NCBI RefSeq assembly: GCF_947492535.1
Contig: NZ_CANLNH010000013.1
Location: 1-64,000 of the forward strand
Direction: 5' to 3'
Source: an uncultured Dokdonia sp.
GTDB lineage: Bacteria > Bacteroidota > Bacteroidia > Flavobacteriales > Flavobacteriaceae
DNA length: 64,000 bases
A program made the position numbers and the translations under genes. The first letter of the stretch is position 1. Each line of letters opens with the position of its first letter. The notes under the pieces were generated by a model that was not told the origin of the DNA, did no database searches, and saw nothing but the letters and a program-made list of their open reading frames with translations. Shown here piece after piece: positions 52,576 to 59,949 of the stretch.

Positions 52576-53922
52576 ATGGACATACAATTACTAGCAGCAG
52601 TATTTATAGGTATTAGCGTCTTATTATTCTTAATTCTTCGATTGAAATTTCAAGCATTTATTGCGTTATTGATTACGTGTATTGTGGTAGGTGTGATTGC
52701 GGGCATGGATCCTAAAACTATTCTGGATAGTGTAAAGAACGGAATGGGAGGGACCTTAGGTTTTGTTGCTACAGTCGTGGGACTTGGAGCCTTGTTTGGT
52801 GCGATACTCGAACGGTCTGGAGGTGCACAACAACTTGCAGAATCAATGCTTAAACTCTTTGGTGTGAAGAGTGCACATTGGGCAGTTATGCTTACTGGGT
52901 TTTTAGTAGCAATTCCTGTATTTTTTGATGTAGCCTTTATTATTCTAGTGCCTTTAATTTATGCCTTACAAAAACAAACTAAAAAATCATTGCTTTTATA
53001 TGCCATTCCGTTATTAGCTGGACTTGCTATTACACATACCTTTATTCCACCTACGCCTGGACCTATTGCTGTAGCAGATATACTTGGAGCTGACCTTGGA
53101 TATGTCATTATTTTTGGATTTTTAGCAGGATTACCAGCGGCAATCATTGCAGGTCCTATGCTTGCAAAACGATTATCTAAAACAATGCATATTGAAACGC
53201 CAGAAGATATGGTAACGATCACAGAAGTTCCAGAAAATGCGCCTTCTGCAGTAACGATCTTATTGATTATTGCGATTCCTATCTTTTTAATTGTATGTAA
53301 TACAGTATTAGGAAGTCCGTTATTTGATCAAGATACATTACCTGGATGGCTTAGGTATGCAGCAGGTTTACTTGGGCATCCCTTTGTAGCGCTTATTATC
53401 GCAAATCTTGTAGCTTGGTATGTTTTAGGGATTAATAAAGGATTTTCAAAACAACAGTTATTAGATATTTCTACAAAATCATTATACCCAGCAGGCGTGA
53501 TTATATTACTTACTGGAGCTGGTGGCGCATTTAAACAAATCCTTATAGATACAGGAGCAGGTAAGATGATTGCCGAAGGATTAAATACAGATTTTTTTCC
53601 ACCGGTTGTTTTTGGATTTATTGTAGCGGCTGTTGTACGTGTATTACAAGGATCGGCTACGGTGGCGATGATTACAGCTGCGGGAATTACGGCTCCTCTA
53701 CTTGGCCTTACCGAAACGAGTCCGCCTCAATTAGCAGTTCTCGTGATTGCAATTGCCTCTGGAGCTACAATATTCTCGCATGTGAATGATAGTGGTTTTT
53801 GGTTGGTAAAACAATATTTAGGATTGACAGAAAAAGAAACCTTTAAATCGTGGACGGTGATGACTTCATTAATCGCTATTATAGGTTTAGTCGTTTCTGT
53901 TATTCTTTGGTATGTGGTTTAG
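52576..53922 (+). CDS. gntP: GntP family gluconate:H+ symporter
   Basis: 448-residue membrane transporter with about twelve hydrophobic segments. Family motifs: LILRLKFQAFIALLITCIVVG, GMGGTLGFVATVVGLGALFGAILERSGGA, HTFIPPTPGPIAVADILGADLGYV, RVLQGSATVAMITAAG and FSHVNDSGFWLVKQYLGL. It follows the gluconokinase/6PGDH fusion by 90 bp on the same strand, so the substrate is most likely gluconate. Confidence 0.93.
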   Translation: MDIQLLAAVFIGISVLLFLILRLKFQAFIALLITCIVVGVIAGMDPKTILDSVKNGMGGTLGFVATVVGLGALFGAILERSGGAQQLAESMLKLFGVKSAHWAVMLTGFLVAIPVFFDVAFIILVPLIYALQKQTKKSLLLYAIPLLAGLAITHTFIPPTPGPIAVADILGADLGYVIIFGFLAGLPAAIIAGPMLAKRLSKTMHIETPEDMVTITEVPENAPSAVTILLIIAIPIFLIVCNTVLGSPLFDQDTLPGWLRYAAGLLGHPFVALIIANLVAWYVLGINKGFSKQQLLDISTKSLYPAGVIILLTGAGGAFKQILIDTGAGKMIAEGLNTDFFPPVVFGFIVAAVVRVLQGSATVAMITAAGITAPLLGLTETSPPQLAVLVIAIASGATIFSHVNDSGFWLVKQYLGLTEKETFKSWTVMTSLIAIIGLVVSVILWYVV

Positions 53923-53925
53923 GTC

Positions 53926-53941
53926 CGCTTTCGCGAAAGCG
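53926..53941. repeat. Palindrome copy 11, after gntP
   Basis: CGCTTTCGCGAAAGCG beginning 4 bp past the gntP stop codon. Confidence 0.95.
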
Positions 53942-54064
53942 TATATACGAATATAAGAATTTGATATCGTATGCTTGCTATTATTGTTGTGAAGTAAACT
54001 AAATTTGTAATTAATCAATTATAGATGTTGGATGAGATTTCCAACTTCTCGGAAATATATACAA

Positions 54065-54457
54065 ATGAACTTTCACACACGTAAATGGATAAAACCTGAA
54101 GATTTAAATCCAAATGGGACTCTTTTTGGAGGTAGATTACTAGAATGGATTGATGAAGAAGCTGCTTTGTATGCGATTATTCAGCTTGAAAACCCGCGTA
54201 CCGTAACAAAGTATATGAGTGAGATAGATTTTCGCGCAAGCGCAAAAAAAGGAGATATCATAGAAATTGGTCTTGAGGTTGTCAAGTTCGGAACAGCTTC
54301 TTTAACGCTTACATGTGAAGTACGTAATAAGATGACACGTGAGGTTATTATTACCATAGAGCGTATTGTCATGGTAGGACTTGGCGATGATGGAAAGGCA
54401 AAACCTCACGGTAAAAAAGAAGTTGAGTATGTAAAAGATCGGCTTGAAAATTCTTAA
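54065..54457 (+). CDS. Acyl-CoA thioesterase (hotdog fold)
   Basis: Short hotdog-fold thioesterase of the YciA/BACH type: LNPNGTLFGGRLLEWIDEEAALYA contains the catalytic Asp region, followed by MSEIDFRASAKKGDIIEI and SLTLTCEVRNKMTREVI. About 130 residues from the ATG at 54065 (MNFHTRKWIKPEDL); an ATG at 54032 adds 11 residues not typical of the family. It probably hydrolyses fatty acyl-CoA in the cytoplasm. Not evidently linked to the gluconate genes, from which a palindrome separates it. Confidence 0.88.
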   Translation: MNFHTRKWIKPEDLNPNGTLFGGRLLEWIDEEAALYAIIQLENPRTVTKYMSEIDFRASAKKGDIIEIGLEVVKFGTASLTLTCEVRNKMTREVIITIERIVMVGLGDDGKAKPHGKKEVEYVKDRLENS

Positions 54458-54491
54458 TAGTTACTTCCTTTTATGATAGGAGGTAATTAGG

Positions 54492-54505
54492 TAATTATTA
54501 TCGGT
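54492..54505 (+). promoter_or_regulatory. Shared motif TAATTATTATCGGT upstream of lipoprotein 1
   Basis: This 14-mer lies 62 bp before the first lipoprotein ATG and recurs exactly 53 bp before the second (55713-55726). It may be a common promoter or operator, or simply a remnant of duplication. Confidence 0.4.
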
Positions 54506-54567
54506 CGTGACTTACTAATTTATATACATCTTTACTTTAGGCATTACTAAACCAACTACACCAAGTT

Positions 54568-55524
54568 ATGTCTACACTATTACGATTATCTATACTCCTT
54601 TGTTTTTTTATACTATCATGTTCTAATGACGATAAAGTAGCATTTACCAATGCTGATGAAAGAGAAATAGGAGCTTATGTACGTACAACAGCAACTGTAA
54701 ACGCAGATTTTTCTATTACAAACCCTGACGATGTTTTTAGGGTAGAGCTAGAAGTACACGATGAACAAAATGGTGGTTTATTAGAAGCTATCGAAGTATA
54801 TCTTACGTATAAAAAAACAGGAGAAATACCCTCCAACGAAGTATTAGTTAAAACATTAGAACGTGATGTTTTTACGATAGGGCAATTTGGAAAACCGGTA
54901 AGTCCGCTCACAGTTTCTTTTGAAGAAGCTTTGAATGCTTTTAATTTAACGATGGATGAGATGTCTTGTAAAGATCAATTTGAGGTTAGAATTAATCAAA
55001 AATTGACAGACGGTCGTTCGTTTACCACAGGGCAGTCAAGTTCTAAAATTCTTGCTGCAGATGATTTTTGGAGTTCTCCATTTTGTTATACCATTAATAT
55101 CATTGAGCCTATAGAAGAAGATTTATTTACAGGAATCTATCAATTAGAAAGCATTTTGGATGGACCATTAGGCGCTACTTTTGGTGATGAGCCACAATTG
55201 GTAGAAGTGTATAAAGGACATTCTACAAATGTACGTGAAATGCGTTTACGTCATAGGCTGTCTATTGAACAAGAGTTCCCTCGTATTTTTAGATTTACTA
55301 TCGTTTGTGATGAAGCAGTTTTTAGCAAAGATTTATTGTCTAGCAAAATAGGGTTTTGTGGTATTGACCCAGCAATACTATTAGGACCAGATACCGTAAA
55401 TGCTACGATAGATCCTAATGATGATACGGTTTTTGAATTATGGTTCGTAGAAGGATACTTAGGCTTTGATGGTAATTGTGGCTTCGGAACTGCTCCATCT
55501 AGAATTAGACTATCTAAACAATAA
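54568..55524 (+). CDS. Array lipoprotein 1 (subtype A)
   Basis: 318-residue exported lipoprotein (lipobox FILSCSND), the first of five tandem paralogs. Family features seen here: a N-terminal segment with GAYVRTTATVNADF, then NPDDVFRVELEVHDEQNGGLLEAIEVYLTYK, a strand-rich core with TIGQFGKPVSPLTVSFEEALNAFNLT, SCKDQFEVRINQKLTDGRSF, SSPFCYTINIIEPIEEDLFTGIYQLESILDG, and a C-terminus DDTVFELWFVEGYLGFDGNCG...SRIRLSKQ. Cys pairs (about 147/172 and 262/300) could form disulfides. Probably a beta-sandwich surface protein. No named family recognised; function unknown. Confidence 0.85.
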   Translation: MSTLLRLSILLCFFILSCSNDDKVAFTNADEREIGAYVRTTATVNADFSITNPDDVFRVELEVHDEQNGGLLEAIEVYLTYKKTGEIPSNEVLVKTLERDVFTIGQFGKPVSPLTVSFEEALNAFNLTMDEMSCKDQFEVRINQKLTDGRSFTTGQSSSKILAADDFWSSPFCYTINIIEPIEEDLFTGIYQLESILDGPLGATFGDEPQLVEVYKGHSTNVREMRLRHRLSIEQEFPRIFRFTIVCDEAVFSKDLLSSKIGFCGIDPAILLGPDTVNATIDPNDDTVFELWFVEGYLGFDGNCGFGTAPSRIRLSKQ

Positions 55525-55712
55525 TAAAATGATCTCTCTTTACTTGTGTTATATGCATTTTAGTTCTCTTATGCAGTGAGATAAAATAGAACTTCTAAGT
55601 ACAATATATTCTAGTTTAAGACGAAATGATTGTTTGTTATTGGTATATAAAAACTAAAAGTGAGGAAATTATTATAATACAAACACTTGAAAATATAAGA
55701 TTGATTATAAGT

Positions 55713-55726
55713 TAATTATTATCGGT
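55713..55726 (+). promoter_or_regulatory. Shared motif TAATTATTATCGGT upstream of lipoprotein 2
   Basis: Exact second copy of the 14-mer at 54492-54505, at nearly the same distance from the ATG. Confidence 0.4.
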
Positions 55727-55779
55727 ATATACGCCAGATCTAGTTTATAGTTATATTTTTAAATAAATAACCAACCCGA

Positions 55780-56772
55780 ATGAAAAATAAATACGTACTA
55801 CTCTTCCTTCTAGGAGGACTGTTTTCTTGTACCGATGGAGATAAAGCCATTGAAATGGTTGTAGCAGAAGTAGAGAGAGGCGCTGTAGTCCGCACATCTG
55901 CTATTAATAATGTTGATTTTAATATCAATGATCTTCAAAGCACCTTTCATATTGACGTGGAAGAGATGGATATAGAAGAAGGGGGATTACTAGAAGATGT
56001 TGAGGTATTTGTCCAATTAAAGGATAATACACCTTCTAACGGGAATAATTCTGTTGCTCCTACCTTATTAGAAACCATTCCTGCTTCAGAATGGATTACA
56101 GGATCAAACAATCTTCCTACTACATCACTAATATATACTTTTGAAGAACTTTTAGTGACTACAGGACTCACAGTAAGCGATGTTTCAGTGAAAGATCAAT
56201 TTTTAGTAAGTTTAAATTTAAATCTTACAGACGGTCGTATTTTTAATGCCTTTAATGCGAGTTCTATTATCATTGCATTTGATACTTTTTTTAGCTCCCC
56301 ATTTTGTTACACGATAAATATTGTAGAACCTATACCAGAAGATCTTTTTACAGGGATGTACCTTATGGAATCTATATTGGATGGCCCTAACGGACAAACT
56401 TTTGTAGATGAACTTAGACAGCCTTTTCCAAATGGAACTATCATTGAAGTCGTAAAAGGACACTCTTCAAATACAAGAGAATTTAGAGCATATCATAATT
56501 TACATCATGTAGGCTTAGAACAACCAAGACGTTGGGAATTTACTGTGGTAGATAATCTAATAGTTATGGGGAAAAATCAATTGTCCTCTCCTGAAGGTTG
56601 GTGTATTCGTAATGCGGCACCTACCTTATTAGGCCCAGACACTATACCTGGTGTTGCTGATCCAATGGATGACACGGTTTTTGAATTATGGTTTGTAGAG
56701 GGATATTTAGGATTTGATGGTGAATGTGGGTATCAAACGGCACCTTCTAGATATCGTTTTTCAAAGCAGTAA
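55780..56772 (+). CDS. Array lipoprotein 2 (subtype A)
   Basis: 330 residues, lipobox GLFSCTDG, then KAIEMVVAEVERGAVVRTSAINNVDF, the clearest form of the N-terminal family motif. The core has LQSTFHIDVEEMDIEEGGLLEDVEVFVQLKDNTPSNGN, SVKDQFLVSLNLNLTDGRIF and SSPFCYTINIVEPIPEDLFTGMYLMESILDGP. The C-terminus DDTVFELWFVEGYLGFDGECGYQTAPSRYRFSKQ is nearly identical to that of paralog 1. It carries a 10-residue insertion (LRQPFPNGTI). 255 bp after paralog 1, with its own upstream region. Confidence 0.85.
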   Translation: MKNKYVLLFLLGGLFSCTDGDKAIEMVVAEVERGAVVRTSAINNVDFNINDLQSTFHIDVEEMDIEEGGLLEDVEVFVQLKDNTPSNGNNSVAPTLLETIPASEWITGSNNLPTTSLIYTFEELLVTTGLTVSDVSVKDQFLVSLNLNLTDGRIFNAFNASSIIIAFDTFFSSPFCYTINIVEPIPEDLFTGMYLMESILDGPNGQTFVDELRQPFPNGTIIEVVKGHSSNTREFRAYHNLHHVGLEQPRRWEFTVVDNLIVMGKNQLSSPEGWCIRNAAPTLLGPDTIPGVADPMDDTVFELWFVEGYLGFDGECGYQTAPSRYRFSKQ

Positions 56773-56907
56773 AGCGTATATTTTTTATGCTATGAAACTA
56801 AATGAGTTGATTTTTTATTTGAGCTTAGATGCATATGGTTCTATGTGAAAACGCAACCTTTTATAATAATTAAGATAAATAATTATAATCCTTTACGTAA
56901 TTCAAAC

Positions 56908-57831
56908 ATGAAAAATATAGTTATCAAATTAATGATTATTGTGTTAACAGTAGTAGGTTGTAGTTCTGATGAAAAACCTATAGACATTCTTTTAAATGCA
57001 CCTAATGGCGCTTTACTTATAAACACAGAAATAGGCAATACTAATTTTATAATGAATGACTTAGAAAGTAGATTTTCTGTAGAAGTAAGAGCCCATGATC
57101 AAGAAAAAGGTGATTTCTTTGATTTTATAAGAGTGTATATAAGCTTTAAGAGTAATACTTCAAATGGAACAGATAATAGAGGAGAGGTTATTTTGCAGGA
57201 TATACCTAGATCAGAGTTTTATACAGGAGAGTTTGGTAGACCACGTATCTTACTGAATTATAGTTTTCAGCAAGCACTAGATGCACTAGGACTTAGTGTA
57301 GGAGATATTGCTCCGGGTGATCAATTTTACATTCGTCCAGATATGTATTTAAAAGATGGACGAATTATAGGCTATGAAAATAGAAGTCCTACTATATTTT
57401 CTAAGTATTGTGAAAATTCACCTTTTTATTATCAAATTAATGTCATCAGCCCTATTGAAAATACGTTATTTACGGGAGTATACAGTTATGAAGTTATTTC
57501 TTCATCATCTGAAAATGAAGAATTTTCTACTTCAGGGATTACTACAATTATTAATGGAGACTTTCCTAACCAAAGACGTTCTTCGGTTTTAGATTTTACA
57601 ATTACCGATGGTTTTGTAATACCTGATATTTATCAAGAAGAACCTAGATTACTATGTGATCCTCCTTTTAATAGAGTATTTTGGGGTCCTCAAGAAAATA
57701 ATTTTGGAGTTTTAAGCCTTCAAGATGATACTGTTTTTGAAGCCGATTTTGTTAGAGGCTATGATGGCTGGGTAGGAGGAGATCTATCATCAGATCCTAT
57801 TACAATACGGTATCGGTTTTCTAAGCAATAG
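56908..57831 (+). CDS. Array lipoprotein 3 (subtype B)
   Basis: 307 residues from ATG 56908 (MKNIVIKLMIIVLTVVGCSSDEKP; lipobox VVGC). An in-frame GTG at 56845 is rejected because it puts 21 polar residues before a proper signal. It shares LESRFSVEVRAHDQEKGDFFDFIRVYISFKSNTSNG, GDQFYIRPDMYLKDGRI and IENTLFTGVYSYEVIS. Its C-terminus is of a second type: DDTVFEADFVRGYDGWVGGDL...YRFSKQ, without the Cys-containing GFDGNCG motif. The third Cys cluster is CENSPFYYQI. Confidence 0.83.
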   Translation: MKNIVIKLMIIVLTVVGCSSDEKPIDILLNAPNGALLINTEIGNTNFIMNDLESRFSVEVRAHDQEKGDFFDFIRVYISFKSNTSNGTDNRGEVILQDIPRSEFYTGEFGRPRILLNYSFQQALDALGLSVGDIAPGDQFYIRPDMYLKDGRIIGYENRSPTIFSKYCENSPFYYQINVISPIENTLFTGVYSYEVISSSSENEEFSTSGITTIINGDFPNQRRSSVLDFTITDGFVIPDIYQEEPRLLCDPPFNRVFWGPQENNFGVLSLQDDTVFEADFVRGYDGWVGGDLSSDPITIRYRFSKQ

Positions 57832-57851
57832 TACGCTTTCGCGAAAGCGTA
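57832..57851. repeat. Palindrome copy 12, inside the lipoprotein array
   Basis: TACGCTTTCGCGAAAGCGTA immediately after the stop codon of paralog 3. Confidence 0.95.
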
Positions 57852-57939
57852 TAAAGCATATACAAAAGGTTTTAGAGAGAATCTATATATTCTCAAAAGA
57901 GTCCAGTGAAACAATTAATGAATCAACTAAATATATCCT

Positions 57940-58878
57940 ATGAAAAAAATTACATTTATTATCCTCAGTATCTTCTTATGTATTTCTTGTAATGATGAAG
58001 AAAAAGCAATAGAAACGGTTCTTGAGGAAGTTGATAGAGGTGCTGTTCTCAGAACATTACAATTTAATAATGGAGAATTTGAAGTCGATAATCCAGAAAG
58101 TATTTTTAGTGTAAATCTACAAGAACAAGATATTCAAGAAGGAGGATTATTAAGCACGGTTGATGTTTTTGTATCATTCATAGATAATACGCCTACGGGT
58201 AATTCGGTATCAACTCAAAGAATATTATTAGAGACACTTACACGAGATGATTTTACATCTAGTGATTTTTCATTACCAGCGATAACGCTGGAATATAATT
58301 TCACAGAACTTTTAGACGCAACGGGATTAACCATAAATCAAACAAATTGTAAAGATCAATTTCGTATAGATATGGACCTTAATCTGTCAGATGGTTTAAC
58401 GTTTAATGTGACAAATTCTTCGGGCACTGTTGTGAATACGGATGGGTTTTTTATGTCACCATTTACGTATTTAATTAATATTGTAGAACCTATAAATGAA
58501 GACTTATTTACAGGGATTTATGAATATACGAGTATTCAAGATGGATTTTTCGGACCTACTTTTGGAGATGAAGGATTGGTAGATATAAGAAATAGAGAAC
58601 ATTCTACTAACTTTAGAGTGTTTGATTTTCTTAATTTCGAAATTGAATTTAGTGTTGTATGTGATGCTATAATCGCAACTAGATATCAGAAATTACCTTT
58701 TGGATGTACAATGGATAGGTCTGATAGAGTTCTTATTGGTCCAGATATGATTGTCACCACAGCAGACCCAAATGACGATACTGTTTTTGAATTACATATT
58801 CTTGAGGCTTTTGGAGGGTTTGATGCGTTTTGCGATTTTGAAAATATGCCATCTAAAATTCGTTTTTCAAAACAATAA
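57940..58878 (+). CDS. Array lipoprotein 4 (subtype A)
   Basis: 312 residues, lipobox LCISCND, then KAIETVLEEVDRGAVLRTLQFNNGEF. Core: PESIFSVNLQEQDIQEGGLLSTVDVFVSFIDNTPTGN, TNCKDQFRIDMDLNLSDGLTF, SPFTYLINIVEPINEDLFTGIYEYTSIQDGFFGPTFGDE. C-terminus DDTVFELHILEAFGGFDAFCD...SKIRFSKQ. Subtype A, but with Thr replacing the Cys in SPFCY, so one putative disulfide partner is lost. Only 19 bp separate it from paralog 5, suggesting a shared transcript. Confidence 0.84.
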   Translation: MKKITFIILSIFLCISCNDEEKAIETVLEEVDRGAVLRTLQFNNGEFEVDNPESIFSVNLQEQDIQEGGLLSTVDVFVSFIDNTPTGNSVSTQRILLETLTRDDFTSSDFSLPAITLEYNFTELLDATGLTINQTNCKDQFRIDMDLNLSDGLTFNVTNSSGTVVNTDGFFMSPFTYLINIVEPINEDLFTGIYEYTSIQDGFFGPTFGDEGLVDIRNREHSTNFRVFDFLNFEIEFSVVCDAIIATRYQKLPFGCTMDRSDRVLIGPDMIVTTADPNDDTVFELHILEAFGGFDAFCDFENMPSKIRFSKQ

Positions 58879-58897
58879 TTATAAGACTATTTATCAT

Positions 58898-59836
58898 ATG
58901 AAACTATACCAATTTACCTATCTGTTACTTATTTTTCTTGCATTTTCTTGTAGTGAAGATGATAAAGCAATAGATGTAGTTGTAGAAGAGATAGAACGAG
59001 GCGCTATATTGCGAAATATAGATAGAGTTTCACCAAATTTTGAACGTACAGATCTCCAAAGTACTTTTACAGTAGTTTTAGAAGAACAAGACCTTGAAGA
59101 AGGTGGAATCTTTGATTTTGTAAGATTGTATCTTCAGTATTTAGATAGAACTCCAACCAATGGAAATGATAGTAGTTCTGAAATTGTGTTAAGAGATATT
59201 CCTAGTTCTGATTTTCAAACAGGAGTTAATGGATTACCCGTTGGAACTATAGAAGTAACCTATGAAGAAGCTATACAAGCATTTGCTCTGAATTCTGAAA
59301 CAATTCAAGCGGGAGATCAATTTGAATTACGTGCAGAAATACATCTTACAGATGGTCGGACATTTAGTACTGAAAATGGAAGTGCTTCTATTCTTACAGA
59401 TGCCTGCTTTTTTAAGTCGCCATATCGTTATGTAATTAATGTTATTGATACGATAGACGACGATTTGTTTACAGGTGTTTATGATTATCAAATTGTAGGA
59501 GGAGAATCTACTTTGTTTTCAAATAATGAAGGAGTGGTAACTATTTCTGCAGGATCTACACCTAATGTTAGATTAACGGGGCTTATAGGTGAAGGCCTTG
59601 AGTTTACTATTGCAGGAAATAATGCATATCCTAAGATTTATCAATCTATAAACCTTTTTTGTCGAAATTCTGCTTTTCATTCCCTGTCAGGTCCTGATGA
59701 TGAAAATTTTGGACTCGTTGACCTTACCGATGACACTGTTTTCGAATTAGACTTAGTATTCGGATATGAAGGCTGGGGAGGATCAGGTGATCTGACTACT
59801 CCAGAAACTGTTCGATTTCGTTTCTCTAAACAATAA
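58898..59836 (+). CDS. Array lipoprotein 5 (subtype B)
   Basis: 312 residues from ATG 58898 (MKLYQFTYLLLIFLAFSCSEDDK; lipobox AFSC). The longer frame upstream runs inside paralog 4 and is ignored. Core: KAIDVVVEEIERGAILRNIDRV, LQSTFTVVLEEQDLEEGGIFDFVRLYLQYLDRTPTNGND, GDQFELRAEIHLTDGRTF and DDDLFTGVYDYQIVGG. C-terminus DDTVFELDLVFGYEGWGGSGDL...RFRFSKQ, subtype B like paralog 3. It is followed by the metalloprotease gene 113 bp on. Confidence 0.84.
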   Translation: MKLYQFTYLLLIFLAFSCSEDDKAIDVVVEEIERGAILRNIDRVSPNFERTDLQSTFTVVLEEQDLEEGGIFDFVRLYLQYLDRTPTNGNDSSSEIVLRDIPSSDFQTGVNGLPVGTIEVTYEEAIQAFALNSETIQAGDQFELRAEIHLTDGRTFSTENGSASILTDACFFKSPYRYVINVIDTIDDDLFTGVYDYQIVGGESTLFSNNEGVVTISAGSTPNVRLTGLIGEGLEFTIAGNNAYPKIYQSINLFCRNSAFHSLSGPDDENFGLVDLTDDTVFELDLVFGYEGWGGSGDLTTPETVRFRFSKQ

Positions 59837-59949
59837 CTTTTAAAGAGACTTCTCTTATTAAAATGTTAATGTTGATGTAAGTTATTGTTAAGTATTTTGT
59901 TATTCTTATTTTGCTATGACTAAATATCACCACATCAACAACCCATCCT

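Noticed and set aside
56845-56907. GTG start for array lipoprotein 3
   Set aside because: It would put 21 polar residues before a standard lipoprotein signal; all paralogs start directly at the signal.
58751-58897. Longer N-terminus for array lipoprotein 5
   Set aside because: This stretch is the 3' end of paralog 4 in another frame; the lipoprotein signal begins at 58898.
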